Shown: positions 1-12,027 of the stretch, piece after piece | Layout: the number at the start of each line of letters is the position of its first letter | Numbering within the stretch: position 1 is the first letter of the stretch | Assembly: GCA_035048815.1 (NCBI GenBank) | Contig: JAUCBN010000007.1 | Span: 3,665,501-3,729,500, forward strand | Origin: Abelmoschus esculentus | Taxonomy: Eukaryota > Streptophyta > Magnoliopsida > Malvales > Malvaceae | Length of the DNA: 64,000 nt | Reading direction: 5' to 3' | Notes under the pieces: model-generated | What the model was told of the DNA's origin: nothing | Database searches by the model: none | The model's input: the letters and a program-made list of their open reading frames with translations, nothing else | Position numbers and translations under genes: made by a program

Positions 1-224
1 CCGTGTTCTTGTTTTTGTTGTTAGTTCCCATACCATTAGTCTTAGAGAAAGTGCAGAGGTTGTTAGTTCTTTGAACATATGTATGAATTCAGACAATACG
101 ATTCAAAGGGTGGCCATGGAATTTTATTGGTAAAGGTGGATATGAAGTTTAGACTGTTATTGCCTTCCACTCTGTTAGAAATGTCAAATAGAGTAGTCCT
201 TTTTGGACCAAGAATTGTATACTT

Positions 225-619
225 CGGGGGCTTCGGTTCGAGTCGAGTTTTCGAGTTTTTATAAATATTTAATTGTAATTATTTATCATGTTTTAATATG
301 ATTTGATTCTAATTTAAACGACTTTCTCTAATCATATAAGATACATAACAATATTTTTTTATATTTTTATATATAAATGTATATATCATTAAAAAATTGA
401 TAGACTCGTCTCAAACTTAAAAATTAATCTTTTAATTATTAAAAAATTTGAGTTATTAAAATTTTCATTTTATAACTCGAACTTTATTTAAAATTTTTTC
501 AAGTCGAGTCGAGTCTATACAATTCCGAATCGAGTCAAAACGAATCGAGTATTTTTGCCTCGAGTCAAATCGAGTTATTTGATTTTTTTTCGAGTCGAGT
601 CGAATTTTACTCACCCCTA
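225..619. repeat. Fragment of a CGAGT-rich non-autonomous DNA transposon-like repeat
   Basis: Both ends are rich in the word GAGTCGAGTCGA (about 235-255 and 495-605), and the middle is AT-rich. On the minus strand the right edge reads TAGGGGTGAGTAAAATTCGA, which resembles the TAGGGGTG ends of plant hAT-type miniature elements. I could not find a matching inverted terminus or an 8-bp target duplication on the left, so this is probably a truncated or internally rearranged copy. Family assignment is by resemblance only. Confidence 0.45.
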
Positions 620-1514
620 TCGAACACTTAAACTTAGAGATAATAAAGATATTTTGTTAGTCTAATTTATAGGAAAATAAAAGTATAAATTTATTTAAAT
701 ATTAATTATAATTTAATTTAGCCCGAAATTAACGTAAAATGAATAATATATTCAATCAAAAGTTTTTGGTAAAAAATTATCTAATTACAATAAAAAATTG
801 TGATTTAAAATTTAAGTATAAGATTAAAAATTAAAATTTATGTTTTAAGATAATATATTAATATCATTTATTTTAAAACCTGATAAAAAACATATTTCTA
901 TATTGAAATCCGTTAATATTAAAAAAAATTATCATTTTTTCTACCTAAACCATACATTTTTTGAGTTAGATATTTAACTTGTCGGATTTGATGTTAGTCC
1001 ACGGAGCACGGCTCTGTTATTTGCGCGTCTCCTCCTTTAAAAAATGAAAAATATAATTATTAAATAATTAAAACAAAATATAATAATAATAATAATAAAT
1101 AAATAACATATGACAAAATAAACTAAATTAAATAATGACGTGTTAGCCAAATGTACAAGAATGTTTTAGAATTAATAATATAAACTAATAATGTTATCAA
1201 TTAGGACATTTTAATAACATTGTGTTACATTGGTCATGCCAAATTAAAAGCATGGATGAGATCTTAAACATCAATATAGTAGAGGACTAAAACCGCAATT
1301 ACAATTTTTTTATCGATTGGTATTTGTTGCTCAACAAGCTTGAGCGTGCTTGTACAATAACATATTTAAAAAAAAAAATTTAAAAAATAATATACATAAA
1401 ATTTTAAAATTCATATGAATATAAATTATATAAAAAAATAAGAGTCAATTTATAAATTTTAAAAAAATAATTAAATATATGAATTTTAAAAGTTTACCTG
1501 AATACCTACCTACC

Positions 1515-1517
<3 letters not shown>

Positions 1518-1550
<33 letters not shown>
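1518..1550. repeat. AT dinucleotide microsatellite
   Basis: An uninterrupted alternating TA tract of about 33 bp, bounded by CCAAT on the left and CCTCC on the right. A simple-sequence repeat of this kind is expected to vary in length between accessions. Confidence 0.95.
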
Positions 1551-1552
<2 letters not shown>

Positions 1553-2331
1553 TCCATTGATGCCATATATTATTATATTTATGTAATATACGGATAATGA
1601 AAATATTTTATTTTTTCAATGTTTTATATTTATAATTTTTTAAAATTATTTGGTTAGCAGTGATTTATGTTAATGGGTAATTTGTTTTTCCAGTTCCTCA
1701 AAAATACAAAGTATACAATTTAAACCCTTTAACTCTTTTATTAAATGAAAATATTATATTTTTGGTCCCTCTTAAAATCTAATGATTTATTTTTAGTCTT
1801 TTTTTTAAAACTTTGACTCCTAAAAATTTACAAGTTTATTTCAACCCTTCTTATATACATTTTCTCTTTTCATACTTGTTTCCAGAAACAGGAAATTCAA
1901 GGGAGTAAAAAATGAAATATTCTAAGTTTTGATGTTGGAAAAAATATCGACATTTTTTATGCATGTTTATCACAACTTAAGAAATGATAAATTTTCTCTT
2001 TAGTCACTCAAAGTTTAGTATATTTTTGTTTTAGTCACCTAACTATAAAAATTTTCAATTGATCACCAAAACATTCAAATTTCATATTTTGCTTTGTTAA
2101 GTTTCATAACATCTATGGATTCCACGTATTGGCTGTTGGATAAATATGAGAAATGAAATAGATTCGACTGAAATATAAAAATTATGTAATTTTGAACTCA
2201 TTTTATTATTATTTATTTTCCTTCACTCTCATTTTCGTCACGTCTCTAATGATTATAATCGACGGATTTGATAAAATACGTTATAATACAAATATATTAT
2301 ATTTGACCTTCGGTGTTGGCCAATGTTGTCT

Positions 2332-2703
2332 TCAATTATAAATCCTACGGCAACGGGTGATAACAGAGCAACCACGGTGGTAGGGGTTAACCGGCCCTCC
2401 TCTTCGACAATTATAATACGACCGGCCGGCTCGGTTGCACGGGACTGCGTTATGCCTGATTGCGGCATAACTGATAGCTCTCCTTCCTCCCCCAAGTTGT
2501 CGAACATTCATCTCGGAATCCATCAAGTCATCGGTCATGTCTTCGATGTCATGGTGTTGGTTGAAATACGAAACCGTAGCATCGTTACCGTCCCAGTGAT
2601 ATAACCCCAAGCTGGGCTCGTGAAACTTGGTGCCCTCAGCCACCATTGCCATTGCCATTGCCAAGGCCAAGAGACTCAACATTGCCCTTACCTTGGTCCC
2701 CAT
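2332..2703 (-). CDS. RALF: RALF-like secreted peptide precursor
   Basis: Single-exon precursor of 123 residues. An N-terminal hydrophobic stretch (about 7-22, with an Ala-Met repeat) is a signal peptide. The C-terminal part carries the RALF hallmarks: an ISY motif after a dibasic RR, the four cysteines in the family pattern (VPCNRAG, YYNCR, HRGCS, ITRC) and the arginine-rich end. RALFs are apoplastic peptide hormones that signal through FERONIA/CrRLK1L kinases and raise extracellular pH. Two details are odd. The canonical YISY start of the mature peptide is AISY here, and the usual RRxL subtilase (S1P) site appears as VRQL about seven residues upstream, so processing or receptor affinity may differ. 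The ATG at 2703 is chosen because it gives an intact signal peptide. Family call is firm; subfamily is not. Confidence 0.93.
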   Translation of the reverse strand: MGTKVRAMLSLLALAMAMAMVAEGTKFHEPSLGLYHWDGNDATVSYFNQHHDIEDMTDDLMDSEMNVRQLGGGRRAISYAAIRHNAVPCNRAGRSYYNCRRGGPVNPYHRGCSVITRCRRIYN

Positions 2704-2784
2704 TTTAGAAATGTTTGAAACGAAAAAGGAAATGGGGAAGGTTGGAGCTTGTTTGGTGTGAAAGAAAATGAGGGAGGGAGGGAA

Positions 2785-2795
2785 TTTTATATATA
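2785..2795 (-). promoter_or_regulatory. Probable TATA box of the RALF gene
   Basis: On the minus strand the sequence reads TATATATAAAA, followed by a C/T-rich stretch, about 80-90 bases upstream of the RALF ATG. This leaves room for a 5' leader of roughly 50 bases, the usual plant spacing. No transcription start evidence is available. Confidence 0.5.
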
Positions 2796-4490
2796 TTTCC
2801 GAGTGGTTTTGTTCAGGAATATTTTTAGGGCTTGTTTGTTATTTTCAGATAAGTATAGCCTATAGGTTGTTTTCTGAAATAGCATACGCTTATAATAGAT
2901 ATATTCAATTTACACCATCTAAAAATAGTATATTATTTTTTTAAAATATGTAACGATAATTGTATCGTACATCTTTAAATTATGGTTTATTTTAAATTAA
3001 TTTTTAATTTTTTTAATTATTGTTTTTATTTTATATTAACAATTTTATTAATTTAAGATATGATTAATATATACTGATAACTTGAGATAAAATTATAACT
3101 TTCAAAGGTTTAGGACCAATATAAAATGAGAATTATAGTTTAAGAATGAGATTATAATAGTTAAAAATTTGAGGATCAGTTTAAAATAAAAGTTAAAATT
3201 AAAATTATAACATTAAAAAATTTAAAAGATCAATTTAAAACGGAAGTTATAGTTTAAAATGAAATTAACTCATATATATATATAATGTTTAAATTTATAA
3301 ATTTAATACATGATATAATAATTTACTTTTATTAAAACATATATAAAGAAAAAATAATTTAGAAGTTTATTTCACCATAATATTGTGTAGAAGTTACGGG
3401 AAAAAGAAAATGAGTGGAAGTTAAATTAAGACTTGGTCACGTTTGAGTATTTTGAACATCATGTGGTCCGTCTTGAGTTATTATTTCGTTAGATACATTT
3501 TGATTTTATTTTAAAATTTTATATAAATATATTTCAAATAATCAGTCCCGTTTTTAAGATTTTTATAATCTTAAAAAATTAAAAATTAAAATAAATAAAA
3601 TTTGTCTAAAATAATATATTGAAGTGTTCTATTTGGACTTTATTATTATTTTTTTTTTATAAAAAAAATACATTCAATGTATAATTCCAAGATATGAACG
3701 GTCATAATTTATCAAAGTTTTCGATATTTTTTATCAACACTCACGAGAAAAAGAATAAATGTGTTTTAAATGTGTATTATCCTTTGATTTAATAGTAAGG
3801 TAAGATTTTAATAGTTATGATAAATATTGTATTAAAAATTTACACATTGAATGTATACAAAAATAAAATTTAAATAAATCCAAATTGAACAATTATTTTT
3901 ATATATTTATTTATTTATTAATCAAATCCAATTGTGAAACCCCCCAACATGATTTTCCTTTTGAAAAATTGGATCCAATCTTGTTGGATTTCACAAGGCC
4001 AATCATCTTTGTCTTCATTCCACAATTTTCATGCCTAAAATGATAAAGGAATGGTTAAGGTTTGAAACTCAAACGTGTATTATTGGATATTCATGTATAT
4101 AATTTTTAATGATTTCAAATATAAAAGAAATTATATAATTAATAAAATGATCAAATTATTTATTTTTATTTTTTCTCTTTTTCTGAATAAAATTAATTAT
4201 AATTAAAATTAAGTGACCAAAACACAAACAAGATTAGAGCAAAAATAGTTCACTTATATAATTAAATATTTGATGCACATGTATATGTAATTTATCTCCA
4301 AAAACTAAAATATAAATACTTAATTTTAAAATTTTAAAATCTAAACTTCAACCCATAAACTCTAATCATAAATTTTAAACTTTAAATCTTATGATATAAA
4401 TTTCAAAACTCAAAAGTCAAAGTTAAATTAAAATAATTGACTCTTTTGGAGAAAATAAATTTTCATGCATGAAATGTTTTTCTTATAATT

Positions 4491-4633
4491 AATGTGGGTA
4501 CTTGTCGTTGTGTACGCAGAAAATTCATACTGGAAGACTTACCCACCCAAGCTAGGTGTGCGACGCGGATCGATCTAGATTAGTCAAGACTATACTCTAA
4601 AACCAGAAGAGTAATAAAAAAATGTGGGTACTT
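4491..4633 (+). repeat. Possible short retroposed insertion bracketed by 13-bp direct repeats
   Basis: AATGTGGGTACTT occurs at 4491-4503 and again at 4621-4633. The 117 bp between them are much more GC-rich than the surroundings and end in an A-rich tail (AATAAAAA) directly before the second copy. Direct repeats plus an A-rich tail are what a SINE or other LINE-mobilised insertion leaves. No clear pol III boxes were recognised, so the class is uncertain. Confidence 0.4.
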
Positions 4634-5001
4634 AGTACGGTTAGCTTTAATCGATTAGAGTAAACATTTTTGGTGAAATTTTTAGTCATGGATTATAATC
4701 GATAGAAATGCTTTATTAAAAAAACTTTTTTATTTAAATAAAGTTAGAATTAAAAAAATTCAAATATTTTTATTGAGTGTATATAAATTATTAAAAAATA
4801 TAAATAATAATTATTACTATAAAATTACACCAGATAATAAAAAAAATAATCAGCAAATCAGAACAATTAAGTTTCTTATTCACAAAACTCAGACGTTACT
4901 TAAGGATGCGATACATTCATGAATATTTACAAATATTAAATCCCCAATTCATAATCAACGGAGGGAAGTTTAAAACAAAACTACCCGGATTCGAATCCTG
5001 A

Positions 5002-6348
5002 TTAAGAGAACCGACCCTGTGTCATATCCGAACGACTTCGACCCAGTTCCTTCCCGCCGGGGACAACCATTCGTGGGTAAACTCCAACCGGACCTGTACT
5101 TCTAACTCCATAATATACTAGGGTCGTACCATCAGGACCAACTCTCCATGTAGGATCATAAGGATCCACGGGAGATGACGCACCGTATGCTTGACCCACT
5201 CCAGGAACTTGCTGATGATACCCGGCGGAGGTTTGGCCAGATGAAGTCGGATACTGTTGGACATACTGTGCACGGATTTGAACGGGTTGGTGTTGAACTT
5301 GAGCATGAGGTTTTCCGAGTTGTGCAGGACTCGGAACATAGTAAACGGGCATCGACTGTAGGGCAGGAGAAGGATAATGAGAATCCTGAACATAATGCCA
5401 CATAGGAGCAGTGACGGTACCGGAATATGTCGTTGGCTGTGGAACGGGTTGCTCCACGAAACTCTCTGTTTGATTTTGCTTTGACTTCAAAGCTGGTTCA
5501 GGGTTATCCGGTTTACTCACCGAAGGTACAGTAGGAACTGACGACGTGGAACAAAAGGGAGAAGAAGAAACAATTGGGGCAGGAGAGCCCGGGTCCGAAA
5601 CCGAGTTATTTTCATACATAAGCTGACGTGTCTTTAATTTCGGGTCACGAGGTTGTGTCTCTTCGGAGTTGTCCAACCCGAATAAATAGTCAGGCAGTTC
5701 GGAAACTATCGAGGAAGCCTCAGAACGGCCACGTTCGAGCCTTGAATTACCTGCGCCGCTGTTAAGCGCGTCGAAGAACCAGTTTTCTCGATTAACCGAG
5801 CCGTCAAGAAGTGAGGTGATGCTACTGGCTCGTGAATCGTCATCGCCTTTGGAGAAAAGAAAAAGGCGAATCCGAGGCAGCCGAGGGTTTTGATTCTGCG
5901 CCAGCCGATCATATTCTTCCATCATGTTCTCCAGATCTTCATCCGTCGTCACTGAAATCAAAGCATCAAGATCCTCGTTCGGAAACTGATACTTAACAGT
6001 CACGTTACTAATTCCTGATCAAAGAACCAAATAAAAAAGATTTCAGAAACTAATAAAAAAAGCAATTTTCTTTTTAAAATTCTTGTAGTTTAGTCGATTG
6101 CCTGATAGTTTGGAGAGCTTGGTTAGGAACGAAGAGAAGGGAGTGAAGCGATGGAAGGCAACAATGCGAGTATCGCCTCCGACATATCGGAGCTGATTAT
6201 CGTGCGGCCGAGGAAGTATCTTTCCGCCGAAACTGCACATGAACCGTACACGTGCATGGGCATCGTGAGGAGCCTGGTGTTCCGATCGCGGCGAGGAAGC
6301 GACGGAATCAGTGGTGGAGTCTATCTCACATAGGTGGTGCGATGACAT
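5002..6348 (-). CDS. PB1 (Phox/Bem1p) domain protein
   Basis: Two exons, 6348-6102 and 6014-5002, give 419 residues. The N-terminal PB1 domain (about 30-125) is clear: RVRFMCSFGGKILPRPHDN with the conserved GG and lysine, YVGGDTRI, and the acidic OPCA-type segment DLDALISVTTDEDLENM. The intron splits the domain in the usual place for this plant family, and joining restores KLSGISNVTVKYQ in frame. The remainder is Ser/Pro/Gln-rich and probably disordered, ending with a glycine- and tyrosine-rich section. PB1 domains mediate head-to-tail protein interactions; most plant members of this class have no defined role. The 87-bp intron begins with GC rather than GT (see findings). Confidence 0.9.
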
Positions 6349-9300
6349 GTTTGTTGAACCGGTGGTTAGTTACCAGTTGCTGTTATAACCTAAAAACCAG
6401 GTTTTTGTTTTAAAAACGTGATCACCTGAAACACTGAATAAATAAGAAGTGTCTGCGACTGTGAGAATTCATATCCTGACAGACGAATCTGGTCCCTTAA
6501 TCTACATTTGTTATGTTTATGTACATGGTCCCATAAGGGATGTGATGGTAAGAGTGCTTGCCTTGAAGAACAGGGCGGCAAGACAAAATCAGGCAAAGCA
6601 ACAAAATCCAATGGTTTAGTCGGCGGTGGTGGGCCGTGCCGCCGTGGAACCGAATCATTCGATGTAACCAATTGCTTCTGCAAACCAAACGTTGATGAAA
6701 AAGTAATATTTTTATTGAAATCTTAATTCGATGCATAGGATAAGACAAATCTTTCTATTTCAAGAGTAATAGATATAGTTCAGAGATAAAAAAATTTGGT
6801 TAAAATTTAAATTTAAAATATAATATTTAAAATTTAGGATTTAAAATTTATTTGTTAAAGTTATAAATTTATGTTTCAATTTATAAAGCGTGAATATAAA
6901 ATTTAGATATTTTTATACAACATATATAAAAAATTACATCAATTTATTATTATTTAAAAATTAAATTAAATTTTAACGATATCACATGCAACAAAATATT
7001 AATCATCATTAACAATTATATTAGTTCAAACCCCATATATATATCATGCATTATTCATATTTTTATAATGTATTATTAAATTTTAAATTTGTTGATGATC
7101 ATAAAAAAGTTAATTTTTTATTTATGATACTTATTATCAAGTTTTCAATACAATTTAATTATCATTGTTAAAAAAACGTAAAAAAAATAATTTATATCGA
7201 TAATAAATTATAATGTTTTTAAAGATAATTCAAGTTTAAATAACTTAATATATAAATTATATAAAATATCAGATTTAAAATCAAACACAAATATTATCTT
7301 ATACTTAACAATAATAAAAGATACAGCTTTATAGCAAGATGAAAATCTTGAATTAATGAACCACAAAAATATATTAATTTATAACGACAAATATAGAACT
7401 TTATATTGAAATGAATTTATATGGACAAGGAACGAAATAATTTTTAATAAAATGTATTTTTTTTAAAAATAAATTATATGCAATTTTTTAGAAAGAGCCA
7501 TAGTCCCTTGAACCCCTCTCTGTCTCTGCTTCTTGTTTTCTATAATTGTAAGCACTGATAGCCTAATTAAGTTTGGGCGGTGGACATGTCCTTCTAGTTA
7601 GCTTGGCCGGTGACTGAAATCTTTATTTTTTTCTTCTTTGAAAACGACCGTGATCTTAATGCCTATTCACCGCAACAAAAAGGTGGTGGAAGGATAGGGA
7701 AACCAAGGAAGAGATAATCAGGGGCGTGAAAAAATTAAATTTGTTTGATTCGATTTAAAAATCTTTTGATTTAATTTAAAAATATTTAAAATTTTTAGAT
7801 TAAATACGAATTATAATATTTTAAAATTTGGATTATTCGAATATTTTAAAAAATTAATTTCTTAATATTATCTTTTTTATTTTTAATAATTTTATTTTAT
7901 TATATTCAAAAATTAAAACAATTATTTTTTTATAAATGTGAATCGTGTTGTATTTAATAATTTATTGTTTGTTATATTCAAAATTTTAAAATTTTATAAA
8001 CATAACCTTTGAATTCAAAAAATAATTAAATTAAAAAATATTTTTGAATATCCAAAAATATAATCCGATTATTCAAAAAATCGAATATCCGAAAAACCAG
8101 ATCAGATATAGATCACTACATTATTGATCTAAAAACTTGAATATTTAAAAAAATTAAACTTAATCTAATCTCTAACAATAAAACCCATTAAAGATAATAA
8201 ATCATGTTGTTGATGTAAGGATGATGCCCCGATTGGGATGGTTACAAGTTATAGCCAATCGAGACATACAAACAAGGGTGACGGATAGATAGATATAATT
8301 TTTATTTTCTAAAACACTAAGAATCTATTTAATTCTAAAAAACGAAACTCATTTAATGTCAAATGATGAAAATTATATTTTAAAACAAATATTACTGTAA
8401 TCAACATTAATTTATTTAAAAAAAACAACTTATTTTTTTAAAAAAATAAAAAGACGCTAAATAAAACGTATTTGATTAAAAACTTAAATATCAATTTTTT
8501 AAAAATAAAAATAAATAAAATTTTAAAAAAACAAAAATATTTTTACCGCTTTCATTGAACATATTTTTATGAAAATAAAAATAAAAGATTATTTTTTTCT
8601 TTTTTTCTTTTTAACTTAATTTTAATTGGGTTCAAATCCTTATAATATGTTTTTAAAATTTTAATTTATTTGCTCATATTTTATTTATTATTATACTAAT
8701 ACTTTTAATTTGTTTTTAATTATTTAACAATTAATTTTCATTTCTATTTTGAAAAGCTACGTATCAAACTATTTTCATTTTTGAAAACATATTTTCATTC
8801 ATATTAACTAAGCATATTTTCTCATTTTTAATAAATTGAAAATAAAAAAAATCATTTTTAAAAATAAAATTTGAAAATATTTTTAAAACCAACCCTAAAT
8901 ATTTATATTTTTAAAATTGCATTTATTATTAAAGATTTAATTTGTTTCTCATATTTATTATTAATGTCAATTTTTAATACTTGTTAATAGTAACTAAGTT
9001 TTTTTTAATATTTATTATTAGGGTTATATTCTTAATATTTGTTTCTTTAATGCTTGTTATTTGAGCTTTAAATTTTAATATTTGTTATTCTGAACATAGT
9101 TTTAAAATTTAAATTTTTATACTTATTATTAAGAACTAATTTTTTAATATTTGATTTTATGGAATACAATTATTTTTTTATTATTTACTATTAGAAACAT
9201 ATTTTAAATAATTGCATGCAATTATAACAATTATTATATGAAATTATTAATTTATCTAAAATCCCAATATCTACAACTATTATATCCACGATAATATATT

Positions 9301-10129
9301 CTAATACTGCAATACTTATAATAAACCAAATAATATATGTTATATCAGTAATCATGATAAATAAAACAAAATTAAAAATATAATTACAAAAATAATTTAA
9401 ATCTTTGATTTAGACCTATATTTTTAATTCATTCATGGCCTCCAAAAAAAACCTGGGGTCCGCCCTACTATCCACACGTCCGAAGATTCTCCTAGCGGAG
9501 GTTTGTGTGACGGCGGTTCGCTAATAACACGGTGGCTCGGGTATGTATGCATTCTTCCCCAAGGGGCACCCTCATGAGAAGAAACAGTCGCAAAAAGAAG
9601 CAGAAACTACACGCAAGCAGCTGTTACACACTGGCAATGGCAGAGAAGGAGAAAAAACCCAGCAACTGTGCCAATGTCTGGACCTGCATCAGCATCTGCC
9701 ACCAGTATGAGAATGTGCAGATTTAGATTTTAACTGGTTTTTTCTCAAATTTAGCAATGTGGGATGAATGGTTAGAAAATGAGATGAACAGGTCAACCAA
9801 GGGACAACAAGAAAGGATGTCAAACCAAGTAAATGGTCCTCTCCCTCTACCATTTTTAGATTGACTATTTATCATGTATTTTTTCCTACAAAAACATGGG
9901 AAATTCTTCTGTTGTAGTTTCCCTTTGATTTTTGTCAGTTTTGTTTCCTTCCTGTCTTCCTCCCAGATTGCTAATTCCTACCAGTTAGCAGTCAATGAAG
10001 AGGAAGATAGCTTTAAACTCAAAAGAAAATAAGACATTACAAATAAGAGATTTAGATTAGTCCAGTAACACCAACAGAAACCCTTTTTCTTGTAAAAGAG
10101 TGGGTTTTGTATTGAGGATTTGAGGAAAG
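6349..10129. other. Gene-poor AT-rich spacer
   Basis: About 3.8 kb with no supported gene. The first few hundred bases are probably promoter and leader of the PB1 gene, and the last few hundred those of the syntaxin gene. The middle is extremely AT-rich. It includes a degenerate segment around 7719-8170 that starts CAGGGGCGTGAA and has inverted motifs around TCGAAT, possibly an old miniature transposon. A less AT-rich patch at about 9440-9730 has a 64-codon open frame without recognisable features. Confidence 0.6.
7719..8170. repeat. Possible degenerate miniature transposon
   Basis: The left edge CAGGGGCGTGAAAAAATTAA resembles hAT-type termini, and inverted pairs built on GATTCGA and TCGAATATCC lie within the block. 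The right terminus and any target duplication could not be identified, so limits are approximate. Confidence 0.25.
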
Positions 10130-11047
10130 ATGAACGATTTAATCTCCAGTTCCTTCAGGAAATATACAGACCTGAAGGAACAGGCGCAGATAGATGATGT
10201 GGAAGCAGGAACTGAAACCGTTAACCTCGACAAGTTCTTTGAGGATGTCGAGAATGTTAAGGAAGACATGAAAGTTGTCGAGAAGCTTTACAAAGCTTTA
10301 CAAGAAGCCAACGAGGAATGCAAGACGGCGCATAATGCCAAGACCATGAAACAGCTACGTTCTCGAATGGATACCGATGTCGAACAGGTACTCAAACGAG
10401 TGAAAGTTATTAAAGGAAAGCTCGAGGCTCTGGATAAATCCAATGCCGTGGCACGTAACGCGCCGGGTTGTGGACCTGGATCGTCCTCCGACAGGACCAG
10501 GACCTCGGTCGTTAGTGGATTGGGGAAGAAACTGAAGACAATGATGGATGACTTTCAAAGTTTCAGAGCAAGGACGCAGGCGGAGTACAAAGAGACCGTC
10601 GAACGACGTTATTTCACCATCACGGGACAAAAACCGGACGAGGACACGATCGAGAACTTGATCTCGAGTGGCGAAAGCGAGAGCTTCCTCCAAAGGGCAA
10701 TCCAAGAACAAGGGAGAGGCCAAATCATGGACACCATTTCCGAGATTCAAGAGCGACACGATGCCGTCAAGGAGATCGAAAAGAACTTGATCGAACTCCA
10801 TCAGATATTCCTGGACATGGCAGCGCTCGTCGAAGCTCAAGGTCATCAACTGAACGACATCGAGAGCAACGTTGCAAATGCCAGCTCCTTCGTGAGACGA
10901 GGGACTGAGCAGCTTGAAGAAGCTAGGGTACTTCAAAAGAGCTCAAGGAAATGGACATGCATCGCGATCATTGCTGCGATTGTCTTGATTATAATCATCC
11001 TTCTGCCGCTGCTACCCACCCTTATAACTCTGCTTAAGAAGAAATAG
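10130..11047 (+). CDS. SYP124: Plasma-membrane Qa-SNARE syntaxin, SYP12 group (SYP124-like)
   Basis: Uninterrupted 305-codon frame, close to the normal syntaxin length. The order is an N-terminal MNDLISSSF motif, the Habc regulatory helices (about 30-160) containing PGCGPGSSSDRTR, the Qa-SNARE helix (about 205-265) with the central glutamine in ELHQIFLDM, and a C-terminal hydrophobic anchor (about 278-299) followed by KKK. The N-terminal KYTDLKEQAQ segment and the short tail without a glycine-rich extension resemble SYP124/SYP125 more than SYP121. It should sit in the plasma membrane and pair with SNAP33 and VAMP72-type partners for vesicle fusion. SYP124/125 are known for pollen-tube tip secretion, so pollen expression is a prediction. 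The reading frame shows no sign of an intron. Confidence 0.94.
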   Translation: MNDLISSSFRKYTDLKEQAQIDDVEAGTETVNLDKFFEDVENVKEDMKVVEKLYKALQEANEECKTAHNAKTMKQLRSRMDTDVEQVLKRVKVIKGKLEALDKSNAVARNAPGCGPGSSSDRTRTSVVSGLGKKLKTMMDDFQSFRARTQAEYKETVERRYFTITGQKPDEDTIENLISSGESESFLQRAIQEQGRGQIMDTISEIQERHDAVKEIEKNLIELHQIFLDMAALVEAQGHQLNDIESNVANASSFVRRGTEQLEEARVLQKSSRKWTCIAIIAAIVLIIIILLPLLPTLITLLKKK

Positions 11048-12027
11048 GGATGGTGATGACATTAATGCTGCGAATTCAGACATTTGTTTCATGTCCGGTT
11101 AAGATTGTAAATTCTGGTAATGTTTGGATTCGGGTAAATATTTGTATTGGGTTTAGAGTCATCTCAGATATTCATTATTCGAAGAACTGAATAGGTTATC
11201 TGAACTTATTTTACTTTCTGTAAATAATGAATTTTGATATTTAAATCCAAATCTATCATTCATTCTACTTTATGAGATTTTCATAGTAAAGAAATTGATT
11301 TATTGAAATCGAAATATTTAATAGATTCGATGTTCAAAAATAAATACCATTCCACTTGTAATCAAATTTGGATACTAATGAAAAAAATATAAACAGATAT
11401 TATATTCGAATATTTAGTAAATTTGGATATATATAACATTTCTAATGAATAACCATGGGTTTAAAACTACTGACGCTGAAGTTTATACCTATAAAGGAAA
11501 TTGAAGTTGAATGATGGTGAAGGTGTCAGGGACCAATTGAGTAATTTTGCCTTTAATATACATAAATGCTTATTTGAACTATAAATCCATGTGGCAAATT
11601 TCTATTGGTCATCCTTCATGTTGTAAACTAATGCGATCCACGTAAGATCGTCGTTTGTATACATGATATTAGACTTGGAATTACATCCTTTGTCCAATAA
11701 TTTCAAGATTTCATTGAATTTTATGGCCGAAGGAGTATATTTGCATGGTTACATGCTTTACATGCATTTTTAAACTTCAACAAAAAGATTAGAAACGTCA
11801 CTCTATTGAATTAAAGAATGGCATGGGAATTTACCATGAAAACCAGAAACATGGGAGATTAACGTCTAGTCTTCATCCATCTTCGAGATATGCCGCTGCT
11901 TGCAAGTATCGATACTTACACGGTCTGATACGGACATGGCCACAACGAAATAGCCTTTATAAGTGATTTCAGCTCAGACACATTTTCCATGTTTCGGTGG
12001 TAGATGAGTTATACGGTGGCCTCGCCA
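11048..12027. other. Spacer between convergent syntaxin and katanin genes
   Basis: Both flanking genes end here, so the region should contain the syntaxin 3' UTR (left) and the KTN80 3' UTR (right). No open frame or repeat of note was seen. Confidence 0.6.

Larger units (their letters stand above)
1..2331. other. AT-rich intergenic spacer
   Basis: No convincing gene is visible. The stretch is very AT-rich, with short homopolymer runs and many stops in all frames. It contains a GAGTCGAGTC-rich repeat fragment (225-619) and an AT dinucleotide tract (1518-1550), listed separately. Short open frames near the left edge have no recognisable protein features. Confidence 0.7.
2704..5001. other. AT-rich intergenic spacer
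   Basis: Apart from the RALF promoter and a short insertion-like segment at 4491-4633, this is low-complexity AT-rich DNA without gene signals. The last part before 5002 probably includes the 3' UTR of the PB1 gene. Confidence 0.65.

Noticed and set aside
2323..2604. 93-codon plus-strand frame over the RALF gene
   Set aside because: Antisense shadow of the RALF coding region, which has signal peptide and all four family cysteines on the minus strand.
9532..9726. Small plus-strand frame upstream of the syntaxin gene
   Set aside because: Basic, Cys/Met-rich peptide with no signal peptide or family motif; more likely part of a non-coding or repeat-derived segment.
10355..10936. 193-codon open frame antisense to the syntaxin gene
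   Set aside because: It is a shadow of the strongly conserved SYP12 coding sequence and has no recognisable protein features.
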